DNA of 64,000 bases from Darksidea phi (taxonomy: Eukaryota; Ascomycota; Dothideomycetes; Pleosporales; Lentitheciaceae). Shown piece after piece: positions 46,963-57,437 of the stretch. The stretch is taken from positions 1 to 64,000 of the forward strand of contig JASJFT010000167.1 of the NCBI GenBank assembly GCA_030770425.1. The letters are read 5' to 3'. The notes beneath the pieces were generated by a model, which was given only the letters and a program-made list of their open reading frames with translations, made no database searches and was not told the origin of the DNA. Within the stretch, counting starts at the first letter, position 1; the number at the start of each line of letters is the position of its first letter. The translations under genes were made by a program, and so were the position numbers.

Positions 46963-47819
46963 GTGCGTTGAGAGCAGGTGTCAATCGAAAAGCTGTCTAC
47001 TGCAGCTTGTTCTCCGCAGAACCGGATCTGCCCATAGCCACGCCTATGCTTGTTAGTGCCATTTATTAGATTATCGAAGGTGATCTCCTCGGTGACCAGC
47101 TATTAAGATCGACATAGGCCAGTTGCTAAGCTTAATACTAAGCGTGATACTGAGTTTGATATAGGCCGGGTGGCAAAGGGGATCTGGAGGCGTTGAAAGC
47201 GGCTGGGTTAAAGTTCTCTCCGCCTTTCACATGCATCTACGATACGAGCACCAGGGTTGAGGAACTCTCCCGTATGGGTTAATGGCAAAAAAGGAAATTG
47301 CCTCATCGGCGATCCTGGAGCCTCGCTCGCCCAGTCAGGATCCTATTGGCTCACTCTGAACGCTAACGTGTGTCAAGAACGTTTTGTGACGTTAATTATG
47401 GAGTATTGAGGGCTGAGTCCAACGACAAGTACTTGGAAGACGCTAGAACGCACATCATCTCAAGCACATCACTTCACGCATGGACCCTGTAGCTGACTTT
47501 CCAATCCATTGTTGCACAAGCGGGGCAGCCAATCGACTTCATCCGGGGGCCGGCAGTTGCCGAAATCGGTTGGAGAAATTGCGTGCTCCCGCTAGTTGGA
47601 GTCAGTTGGACTTGGCTGGCGCCACCATAGAAGCAAACAAATGTCATTCGATTCCGTAATTCGATCAATTGATCTTCATCCAGAGGGCATAAAACATTTC
47701 AATTATGCCGTGTTTCTGGTATGCCGACGGGAATACGATATACACACTTTTCACAAGACGCTGGCCGGTACGGAACATAAAGTTTCTTGTTGCCTGAGTC
47801 GGATGTCAACACCGCGATC
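46963..47819. other. Gene-free stretch
   Basis: 3' region of niiA followed by DNA without recognisable genes. Confidence 0.45.
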
Positions 47820-48429
47820 TGACAGAAAGAGGATGAAGCGTTGTAGGGTTGTCAATACCATCCCTGAACTATCTTATTATGGCTGCTGCCTCCTCCTCCT
47901 CCTCCTCCTCCTCTTCACCCGTTTACCGTCTCTCCGTATCTTTCCTTTTTGCCTTGCGTACTTGATACCCAGATGCCCATGATTCACGGTTGATAACCTC
48001 CTATTCTAGAAAAAGGCAAAGCTTATCCTCCGTCACCCCGGCACCATCTGTATTGCCTTCCAATCTTGCACACCGGTTCTCCCACTCCTTCTACTTAGGC
48101 TCGTACGCCCTCGTAGTGTTTTTCGGTCGCTGGGCCTTGTAGATCTCTCGCAGACGGGCTGTCTGGGCATCGAATTGGCTTTGAAGGAGGTTACGAGGAC
48201 TGTTGTATGAAGCGGAGGCGGCAGCTTTTGACCGCAAAGCAGAAGCAGACCGTGTAGGGAAAAGATCCTTAAAAGCTTTCATTACAAGAGGGAGCAAGGA
48301 GAAGAGAAGGGGCATCGTCAACTGCACTGCGACCGTGCGACCATGAGGCCTGAACGAAGGCGCGTCATCTCGCCTCATTTCGCTTCCTCTCCTATCTCGT
48401 CCTGTGCACCGGCACATGCCGCCCTTCAT
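47820..48429 (-). pseudogene. Crypton-like tyrosine recombinase relic (N-terminal region)
   Basis: On the minus strand an open frame ends in QFDAQTARLREIYKAQRPK then NTTRAYEPK, stops at TAG (48093-48091) and continues in the same frame as KEWENRCARLEG and VTEDKLCLFLE, TAG again (48003-48001), EVINRES. RPKNTT.AYEPKQKEW followed by a VTEDKLLLFL segment is the N-terminal pattern of the large fungal family of Crypton-type tyrosine recombinases with Ndc10/GCR1-like domains. CAG-to-TAG would explain the first stop and fits RIP. Further in-frame stops follow at 47923-47925 (TAA) and 47869-47871 (TAG). The Glu tract is encoded by the GAG microsatellite. The catalytic domain is not found. Confidence 0.65.
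47889..47912 (+). repeat. Microsatellite (CCT)x8
   Basis: Eight CCT triplets; on the minus strand they encode the polyglutamate tract of the recombinase relic. Confidence 0.9.
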
Positions 48430-48711
48430 AGGAACTTCATACTAACCTAGACCTCCAGATGGCGTCGATTTTGGAGGGCTGGTGGGTGGCACCCTATCCC
48501 CCCCAAAACGACGCGTCGAAACGTAGGGACGTGCGGCGCCAAGGCCGTAACCTGAGGTTATGCCGAGCCTCACCCGGGCGTCCGACACCTCAAACGTTTT
48601 CAACCAATTGCCGTAAAACACGACAGAATATAGACTTGTCACGTGCAACGAGTCTGACCCAACTAACCCTTGGTGCGATTTACATCCCGACCACACAAAG
48701 ACCTTAGTACA
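48430..48711. other. Intergenic region with palindrome
   Basis: Contains a perfect 13-base palindrome TAACCTGAGGTTA (48548-48560) and the promoter of the HET gene. It could include a terminus of the recombinase element. Confidence 0.4.
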
Positions 48712-50598
48712 ATGGCTCAGTCAATGACGCAAGGCGACTATTGCGACCGGTGCATGCGAATGTTTTCGACTACTGAAGGGCTGCAGGCTTTAGGTTCCGA
48801 GATTGGCTATGAGCATCACACAACCGTATCAATCAAGGAGAGTGCGGCAAGCGGCTGCCGGCTGTGCCAAATCATTCTGCCAGGATGGGGTCGGCTTGCA
48901 GAAGAAAGAGAAAGGCTAGTCTTTCGCGCGTACTCGAACCATCGACCCTGCTGGAAGGCAATGGCTGAAAGTGGGTCTGCTGCAACAGCTCCGTTCATGT
49001 TGGACAATCTGACTGGTTATGGTTATCGGGATGGTCAATTCCAGGGTTGGGTAATTGAGCTGACTGTGTTCACTGCCGCGAGTAAGAGACCTACTCCCAA
49101 TGAAAATCATAGTTGCGTGGATGAGCTGATTCGATCCTAACTAGACGACATTGCTGCGGCATGGCTGCCGAAACGGCCAGTTGTTACAGATGTGGGAAGC
49201 AAGTTTGCTCTAAGCACAGTAAAGCAATGGCTTGAAGAGTGCCAAGAAGACCATCCGACTTGTCCTCGACCCGTGAAGCCAAAATTACCAACCCGAGTCG
49301 TTGACGTGGGCGCGGAGGGTGAAACTGGTCGAGTAAAATTGTACGTCAGTCATGCTTCTGAGCACGGGGAATATGCCGTGCTAAGCTATTGCTGGGGTGG
49401 CCCGCAACCAATCCTTACACTGAAGGAGAATCTGGTCTCGATGACAAACGGTCTTCCCATCCACAAGCTGCCGCAAACAATCCTCGACGCCATCAAAGTC
49501 ACAAGGAATCTGAACATCAAGTATCTCTGGATAGATGCTCTCTGTATCATCCAAGACAGTGATGAGGATAAAGGCAAAGAGATTGATCTGATGGGCCAGA
49601 TTTACAAGAACGCAACAGTAACCATCGCTGCCTCCTCGGCAAAGTCAGTTTCCGAGGGATTTCTACAGACTCGCATTGGCCCGGAATACCTCACTCTTCC
49701 TTTTCTCTGCCCAGATAACTCCCTCGGAAATGTGTTCGTAATGAGAGAGTTCGTCCATGACGTTATGCACCCACTCAACAAGAGAGGCTGGACCCTGCAA
49801 GAATCCCTACTCTCCCCACGAAAGCTGCTCTTTGGTGAAAGCGAGCTGGCTTGGTACTGTCAGGCCGAGAAAAACAGACAGTTCCCTGGGAGTCCCATCA
49901 AATGCTTCTACATGTTCGGTATATTGCCTCCCGAGGTATTTCAAAAAGACGGGGAGGTGCAAATGGATCCTCCCAAAGCTCATTCTGTCTGGGGAGACGT
50001 CATCAATGAGTATACCAAGCGGTCTCTCACCTTTCGAGAGGACAGGCTGCGAGCTCTGGCGGGAGTGACGAATGAGCTGGCACCGATATTCCAAGACAAG
50101 TGCACATTCGGCATATGGCACCGGAACTTCCTTCGTCAGATCATCTGGTCCGGAAGTCCGAGCGTGGACGACGATACGAGCGGAGACCTGCTCAACTGTG
50201 CACCGGGGTGGTCGTGGGCATCGGTCTACAACTCCGTCCACTTTTGGTCATTTGAGCCCTACAACGACATATCGTGGGAGTTGCAGGGGGAGGTTGTCGT
50301 CATCGAGGCAAAACTCCGGAAGGGTAATGACATAGATCCCCCGCAAACAAATAGTTGGAGATATTCTTGGGATGCTCCGTCACCGGAAAGTGGAGAGTAT
50401 ATTTTTGCTACAACATACAAGGGCCAGGAGGTTTATTACCTACATTTTGGTTACGAGCCTGGAATGGAGCATCGGCAGTGTTTGATGATATTAGTTGCAG
50501 CTGGGAAGGGGTCCTTTCGACGAGTTGGTCTTGTTCGGACTTTCGTTTCCACGACAGCTTTTAACGATTGTCAGAAGAGATCTATTAGAATTATATAA
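48712..50598 (+). CDS. HET-domain protein
   Basis: Two exons (48712-49081, 49145-50598) encode about 607 residues. The start is the first in-frame ATG after a frame opened by TTG. The intron (GTAAGA, branch CTAAC, acceptor TAG) removes an in-frame stop and joins TAAN to DIAAAWLPKRPVVTDVGS. The N-terminus has paired cysteines (YCDRCMRMF, GCRLCQI) typical of the segment before HET domains. The HET core is AVLSYCWGGPQ, IKYLWIDALCIIQD, ATVTIAASSAKS and RGWTLQESLL, followed by CAPGWSWASVY. Family members control vegetative incompatibility and cell death. Unlike the HET gene at 8-10 kb, this frame is intact. It borders a recombinase relic on one side and a dispersed repeat on the other. Confidence 0.88.
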
Positions 50599-51508
50599 CT
50601 AATACCAAATAACGGTTCGAAGGGGGTAGGAGGCACCTACTATATAATATAAGAGTAGTGTAGGTATACATTTATCATATATAGATATTATTATAGTATT
50701 AGTCTTTAGATATTTACAGGTTATTATTAGAGTATGCCTCGCTATAATAGTATACTTACATAATATAGCTTTTCCTTCCCAACCAGGCTCTGCGGTTCGG
50801 CAGTACATGTCATTGCTCATCGCCTCAATTTTCGATGTTCGAAACATCACCTCGTCGGTATCTCACGATCGAGAGTACTGTATACAGCTCTATAGCTCTA
50901 TTATCGTGTTTAAGTACGGGTATAACACCTCTACTGTGTACAAACTCCTACTATGTTTCATGCGGACCTTCAAAAGAGACTCCCACTATGATAATCTAAA
51001 CCAATTTTATCAATACTCTTACTATAGAAGTAGGTAACGCAATCGCGGTGAGGCATTAGCTTCCCGGTAAATTAAAAAAAAAATCGGCCAGCTTCTCAAA
51101 TGGAGCTGCAGCAACGGCTTGTGATCGAGTCTTGGTATTTCACCTAATTATTAAGGCGCTTAAAGACATAGTTCTTACGGGACGTTCGTATACATTTGCG
51201 ACTCTGAGCATTCAAAATAGGAGTACCTTTCTACTTGTGACTAAACTTGCGAGAAGTGTAAAGGGACCTCGGCAGCAGCGCTCAAGAAGTATCGTGATTG
51301 GAGGATGATGAAGACTTGCTCATTATCGAAATACTTATGTCGCAATATTGATTTATCGCAAATCTTCCTGGATACAGGGTCTGTACGAGGTTATTATGCA
51401 GCTACAACGTTACGCGTGTTCATTCGACCTTTCCTTCCGACGTGAAAGTACTTACTTCGCGTATTTTTAAAATAGTTCGGAGCATCGCAACATTATTTCA
51501 CTATCATA
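50599..51508. other. Repeat-rich gap
   Basis: About 0.9 kb without a gene. 50599-50765 is AT-rich and RIP-like, and a dispersed repeat copy follows at 50820-51000. Confidence 0.5.
50820..51000 (+). repeat. Dispersed repeat, copy 2 (partner at 30.5 kb)
   Basis: Same orientation as 30510-30700. Shared blocks are CTCTACTGT.TACAAA, CTATGTTTC and TGCGGACCTT. Confidence 0.55.
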
Positions 51509-51763
51509 ATGCTACTTTCTTTGTTGTTCCTCATTGCCGCAATTGCGTGCACTAGCACTGCAATACCAAGCTTTCGTCGAGCCTCAACATTGAGCTCGAG
51601 CACACCAGACCTCACCACTGTAGACATTCCTCCTCAATTTCTCGAAGATGCAGCTTTCGTCGGCAAAACCGCCCACCGCATCCTAATATCCGATCTGCGG
51701 CTTTCCTACTCGTTGTACATCCCTCCGGAACACGACAACCCCGATCCGAAGAAGTCCCGGTAA
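51509..51763 (+). pseudogene. Secreted alpha/beta hydrolase, N-terminal fragment
   Basis: An 84-codon frame with a signal peptide (MLLSLLFLIAAIACTSTA) followed by AFVGKTAHRILISDLRLSYS and LYIPPEHDNPDPKKSR, then a stop. The RLSYSLYIPPEH segment is the usual opening of a fungal secreted alpha/beta-hydrolase/esterase family whose next element should be a beta strand with an oxyanion HG motif; that part is absent. The apparent C-terminal part lies at 62.65-63.13 kb on the same strand. A GT directly after the last Arg could act as a donor, but no matching exon is found nearby. Confidence 0.55.
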
Positions 51764-51797
51764 ACCCCACATAGAATTTCCTATTCGAGGGGCGCGA

Positions 51798-51807
51798 CCG
51801 ACATCCG
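51798..51807 (-). promoter_or_regulatory. CGG-N4-CGG site (CGGATGTCGG) in the GH3 promoter
   Basis: CCGACATCCG on the plus strand is the exact reverse complement of the 10-mer found twice in the sulfatase/transporter promoter. About 250 bases before the GH3 ATG. Confidence 0.55.
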
Positions 51808-51928
51808 GCGGAATATTCAAGGCTAGACGTGAGACACGGAAGCGAGACTACAATGGGTCGCGAGCTTACCAAACATAACTGAATATCTGGGGTAGTTGAC
51901 GCCATAACCGAATGTGGTAAGCTCTGAA

Positions 51929-51938
51929 CGGAAGGCGG
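51929..51938 (+). promoter_or_regulatory. Second CGG-N4-CGG site in the GH3 promoter
   Basis: CGGAAGGCGG, the same direct-repeat geometry with a different spacer, about 120 bases before the ATG at 52060. Confidence 0.45.
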
Positions 51939-52059
51939 CAGCTATGCTTTACGGTAAATAAATAGAAACCGCTCTCTGCCTCTTATTTCAGTATCCTTTT
52001 GATGAGTTAGGAACTACCGTAGCGCCTCTCGAATGTTTAGCGCCCTAGGTGGTACCGAG

Positions 52060-54494
52060 ATGATAATTGCTAAGATCCTCGCATTTGCTCTCTCAACGTC
52101 CTACTCTGTTGCTACATTGCCTTCCAGCAATGGCGCAATTTATTTGGACCCTTCATTCTCCCCGAGAAAACGTGCTGAAGATCTGCTGGAGCGCATGACT
52201 TGGGAGGAGAAAATAGGCCAGATGGGTGGTGTGCGAAGACTCCTCTCAGCTGATCTGGCCTTCAATAGGACCAGCTACGACCAGGTTCGGGCGCTGCAGA
52301 ATGGCATCCTGGGTGAGTTCTCTGCATTCTGAATGCGGTAGCGAACATTACCTGATATCTAACATGGATCTGCAGGATATGGAACTCAGCTAAATCACGC
52401 AATGGATGTGCTGCCACTTGCGAACAGGTATCGCACGGAACAGGTGAACTCTAGTCGCTTGGGGATCCCGTACATCACAGTAACCGACTCTGTTAACTCA
52501 ATTTACTTGGCTGGAGGCACAATGTTTCCCGCCACGTTGTCCATGGGCTCGTCATTCAATATTCCCTTGTATGGACAAGTGGTCACCGTGCTTCGAGATG
52601 AGAATATGGCCTTGGGAACCCACTGGGTCCTTTCGCCATGTCTTGATGTGGCGAAAGAGCCTAGAGGTGGCCGGGTTGGCGAAATGTAAGCTCAGATCCC
52701 CGCGCTCTTCCAGAATGTAAAGGCTAAACGAGTGCCTCCCTCAGGTACGGCGAAGACCCTTACATGGTCGGAGAGTTTGGCGCACAGTATGTCAGAACGA
52801 TGCAACAAAGGGACTCTAATGGATATATCAAAGTTGCCACCACGGTCAAGCACTTCCTCTATGGACTCAGCAGCGGCGGTGTCAACATGGCAGGCATGTT
52901 CGGTGGCATGAACCATGTCTTCAATGACCTCGCCCCGCCGTATATTCGCGCATTTCAAGAAGATCCCATCTCAATTATGGTATCATACGCCACCGTTGAC
53001 AGGGTACCTATGTCAGCCAACAAGTACATGCTACAGGACATTCTTCGCAGTACATTGCGATATAAGGGCCTCATCATGTCGGACGCCCTCGCCATCATGT
53101 ACCTCCTCACGTCGATGGTAGCCGATTCATATCCGGATTCTGCGCTGAAAGCTCTTCACGCAGGATTGCAGCTCGAGTTGTCACCCTCCCAGCCAGCCAT
53201 GTTTCCGTACTTGGCGCAAAGTAGTAACAACTCTGTAGCTGTTAAACTGGTCGATATTGCGGTTCAACAGATGCTCGAGATCAAGTTTGCCACGGGCATG
53301 TTTGACCTTGAACTTCCCACCCAAGAGAATCTCAAAAAGACCTTACGGACTGCAACCCACCTTGAAACCAACAGAAATATGTCCCGAGAGTCAATTGTCC
53401 TCCTCAAGAATGATGGTGTGTTACCCGTTGCGAGCAAGAACGGGACAAATATTGCGGTGTTGGGGCCGTTCGCCAATATCATTAATGCTGGATCATATGC
53501 ACCAAACAACTCGAGTGACCCATCACGTGGTAACTCCCTATTTGCGAGCCTCAGGAGTGAGTTCGGAACGGACAAAGTTCGCTACGTTCAGGGGGTCGAC
53601 ATCACCAATACGAGCGACAACTCGGGTATCAAAGATGCAGTAGCGGCTGCGGCCAAAGCTGACCTTGCAGTGATAATGCTCGGATCATTGTCTGTTACTC
53701 TTGATGATCCGCTCTGGAGGCGGCGAACCGACGGTGAATTCTTTGCGCACGCAGACCTCGGCTTTCCCGGCTTGCAGCAGCAATTGCTCGACGCAGTTCT
53801 CGATACTGGAGTACCTACCATTCTGGTCCTAAGCGGCGGGCAGTCGTTCGTTTTGACGAACTCAACACTGAGATCCAACGCTATCCTTCACTCCTTCTTG
53901 GGAGGGGAGTACACGGGCGATGCCTTGGTCGATATTATTGTTGCTAGAGTGAATCCAAGCGGCAAACTACCCATCACTATGCCGCAGGCATCTGGAGCAG
54001 TCCCCATCAATTACGACTACTTACCAATGGACAACCTTGGAGGCCCAGGACATTTTGGTTCCAATTTCCCTATCTCGGACTGGCAGCTACCCGTACTGAC
54101 ACGAGATCCGCCAATGAAATTCGGCTTCGGCCTCAGCTACACAACATTTGACATTTCTGCACCTGTTCTCTCCGTTTCAGGAGATGGTATTGTGCATATT
54201 TCCGTCGACGTTCTAAATACCGGCAAATATACTGGAAAGGAAGTCGTACAGGTTTACTTTCGCCAGCAGTCATCTTCATCAATTGAACTTCCGGTGAAGC
54301 GTCTCATTCGCTTCTTGAAAATCCAACTTGACCCTTCACAGCACGAAATGGTCGTCTTCACGATCCCGCATAGTGAGATGGGCTATTTCAAAGACACTAA
54401 GTGGACTGTCGATGCTGGCAATTTCACCATATATGTTGGTTCTAGTTCGAGGGATGAAGACTTGAAATCAGCCAATGTGATATTGGGGATGTGA
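52060..54494 (+). CDS. Secreted glycoside hydrolase family 3 beta-glycosidase
   Basis: Three exons (to 52312, 52376-52685, 52745-54494) encode about 770 residues. I use the ATG at 52060 because it begins directly at a signal peptide (MIIAKILAFALSTSYSVA); the in-frame ATG at 52033 would add nine residues. GH3 enzymes release terminal beta-linked sugars by a retaining mechanism. Seen are LLERMTWEEKIGQM, LDVAKEPRGGRVGEM joined by splicing to YGEDPYMVGEFG, VKHFLYG, and the nucleophile aspartate in GLIMSDALAIM. The C-terminal part has RESIVLLKNDGVLP, FGFGLSYTTF and a fibronectin-III-like end. The residues around the nucleophile (SDALAIMYL instead of SDW/SDY) differ from cellobiase-type enzymes, so the sugar is uncertain. 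It is the secreted member of the four-gene set. Confidence 0.92.
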
Positions 54495-54760
54495 GAACCG
54501 GGGTGAAGTCAGAGTTGGTGTTGCCTGCGAGGTCCTTTGCAGAATATTGTAGAATAAACTGATTCTTCTATTGACCTAAACTATTGAGAAGGCATGACGA
54601 TTGAATGATGTAGCCTCCCATGTCTCTTGTCGGGGATTGTATTAAGGAACTTGTTTAAACTAGCTGAGTACATCTAGGTCTTGCATCATGAGCGTTGCAC
54701 GATTCAATGCTCTGGTATTATATCAAAAGGCTTCATACTTAGTTCCGGAGTCACTCTCCT
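54495..54760. other. Convergent intergenic region
   Basis: Short 3'-to-3' spacer between GH3 (+) and the regulator (-). Confidence 0.6.
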
Positions 54761-56959
54761 TCACAAAAACCCTCGCGAGAGCCATTCCCGATCATGCCAC
54801 TCAAAGTACGGGATGATGGCGGGTGATTGCGGACTCCCACTTCCCCTGGATATATAGGACTGCGTTTCCCAGCCGTCACTGCAGGTGGATACTTGATTGC
54901 ATGGTGGGTGGCAGGACGCTGCGGCCTGAGAGGATTCGGCTGTCAAAGTAACTCCGAGGTTGAGGGCGCTGGCGTCGCTTTGCCCGGGTTGAGGAGCTCG
55001 CTCCAAGCCGGAATCTGCCATTGCGGCGGCGCCTTCAGGTGAAGTTAAATTATCAGTGCAGCTGCCCTCGTCCTCATCGCTAAAATTGGCGCGACGCAGG
55101 AGACTGTGGACAGCCAGTTGCTGCCGAACTCGTGCGGCCGACGAAAGCTGAATAGTTGTTCTGGGCTCTAACCCTAAGTTAGGAGATGCGAGCCGGCTTG
55201 GGCCAGCACTGTGGGACCGGAACGCGTCAATTGCACCACCCATCTCTTCGATGATAGGTTTAGCTAGCAGTGAAGCCGAAAAGAAGCGCTTCAGCGCTGT
55301 ATGACATAATTCCGCTCTGCTTAAAGCAAATTCCTCGGTCGGACGGACAGCTGACTTTCCGGACCGAGAGAGAAAGAGAACCAATCGTGTTGAGTGGTAT
55401 GCACATATTGCCGTGTCAAACTCTAAAAGAAGATTCCGCGTGCTTTTTTGATTCAGGTTCGCCAGTATATCAATTATAGCGAGTGCATGTTTCAAGCATC
55501 GAGCCTCTGCAGTCGATATCAAGCTAGGATCAGTAGCGTCGAGTACGACCTGCGGAGCTCCCTCTCGGTAGCCAGGGAGAGCTAGTCGATAGAGGTCACA
55601 GTGACATTGATGCCATGACAAATGCATCAGGATGTGACGCGGCAACCAGGGGCTATCAAAGAAGCTGGTGAGCCTGTCAGCTGACAACTCTAGTCCGCCA
55701 GGTATTTGCATATCCATCTCTGCTAAATCCTTCTCGAAGTCCCGAAGTATCCCCTCGAGCTGCGGGAACGGCTGGGCGCAAAGAGAAAGCGTTCTAGTCA
55801 ACTTCATCAAGTCCCGTCGCACCATGTAGAACTTGACATAGAATTGGTAGGACCCAAAGTCGTCGGCATGTCTGAAATTGCCTGATGTGCTGTGCTGCTC
55901 GTCCACGTGAGCGCGAAAGGTGCCTTCATGACATGGAAGCTGGAGATAGATGTTTTCGACGGGACACAGCTCAAACTCTGGTAGTCCCATTGAGAAGTAT
56001 CGCTCCACTAGCTTAATCGACCACATGACGCGTCGTCGTACCTCTAGAGCAATCGCATTCAGGTCGTGTCGCTCGTGATTAAGTCGCATTGCAGTCGCTG
56101 CTCGAGCAGCCAGGGCTGATAGCATAAATGCTCGTTGGAATTCGCCTGTTTCCATCCGAAATAAGATAACCAACAGAAGAATCTGTAGCCGAGGAATAGC
56201 GGGTGAATCGAGATGTTGCCAGATAACGTCCTCCACTGTCCGGATCCATTGCGAGGCCTCGAATTGGCGACTCTTTCGGCTAGGGCTCGAGAAGAGCGTC
56301 TCAACTGCGCAAATTGCGAGGGTCAGAGGGTCGTCCGGCATGGCCGAAAAGCATTTCTGCTTGGTCGTTGCTGGATGGAAGAAAGAATAGGATGGAAGAG
56401 GGTATACCTTGTCAAAGAAGCCCTCGATCCGGGCTGCTCTATCGGGAGGAGAGTGAGTTCTTTGGGATAACTGTGCTCTCTGCTCGGCAACGGCTGGTGT
56501 TTTTCCATGGTCGTGATTCTCTTCTATCGAGGCGCCAAGATGTAGGGGATGGTCACGACTGCTCCGTCGCCTCATGTCTGGATACAGGCATGTTATCCCG
56601 CGGCGTCTACATGTTAGGCACGACGGAAATGCGCCAGAACAGCGGACTTTGTGTTGTTGACAGCCGAGGCAAGCTCTACTAGCTCTTCGTCGCTCCGGTC
56701 GACATGAAGTCCCGACATGCCCATCGGCGCCGCCATTGTTATTGGACAGCCTTGCAGAGAAGGAACACTCAAAGCCGAGCCTCTGGCAGTTGGTGCAGAT
56801 GTTGGACCTGCCATCACAACGGACCTTGCTAACCGGTCAGAGAAACGCGTGGTCGAGACCATTATTCGGGACCTGGCTTACCTTGCGAAACCTACATTGT
56901 TTACACGCTTCCTTGATGCGCGATTCGGCGTATCTGAACGTGATAAGATGGGATTCCAT
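54761..56959 (-). CDS. Transcription factor with tandem Zn2Cys6 clusters
   Basis: Two exons (56959-56882, 56824-54761) encode about 713 residues. The 57-nt intron splits the first zinc cluster and splicing joins FRK to VRC. Cluster 1 is CKQCRFRKVRC...CTNC...C (residues 19-46) and cluster 2 is CLGCQQHKVRC...CLTC...C (78-105). Both have the full C-x2-C-x6-C-x6-C-x2-C-x6-C spacing, separated by about 30 residues. A fungal-specific regulatory domain follows, with the RRRVMWSIKLVERYFSMGLP segment. The C-terminal ~200 residues are low-complexity. Another ATG 12 bases upstream (56971) is possible. Position beside the sulfatase, transporter and GH3 genes and the CGG-N4-CGG sites in their promoters suggest it is their regulator; this is inferred. 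Confidence 0.87.
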
Positions 56960-57437
56960 TGCGCCCTGCATGCAAGAGATGCGAGAGATGTGCACGAAAC
57001 GGCGAGCAGTGGATGTGGGGCGTGGGTAGGGTTGGCTTGCCTCGGACCAGCCCCCCGCAAGATTTACAAGTATTGCTGCCAGCCCCGCATCCTGACCCCA
57101 AAAGCACTTCTCGCTGCGCTCAATAGCAATGAATGCTTGTGCGAGCGAAGCGAGGAGAGAAGTTTGGGAGGCATGCATTACCGAGCCAAAATTCCTTTGT
57201 CAAGCCATTGGGCTAGTCCTCAACAGCACTGGTAGTTCTTGGTCTCTTGGCATGCTCGGTAGTTATGGCGGCCTCTCGCCTGTGCCTCTCGATTCACTTG
57301 CTCACTGTCACCACACAATCAGTTACATCTCTCACTGTAAGTGAGAGCTTTATGAGATCCTGCTGCTAGAGTTTGGATCAGCCAAGGCTCGAATTGTTTG
57401 GACCAATACCGAACTAACTTTGTCGTCTGTCTAAGGT
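56960..57437. other. Promoter region of the regulator
   Basis: About 480 bases between the regulator start and the sulfatase stop, both minus strand. No CGG-N4-CGG site was found here. A 7-bp stem inverted repeat (CTCTCAC/GTGAGAG) lies at 57329-57347. Confidence 0.5.

Noticed and set aside
57329..57347. Hairpin CTCTCAC-TGTAA-GTGAGAG as a terminator
   Set aside because: Short stem, not followed by a T tract, and fungal polymerase II does not use such terminators.
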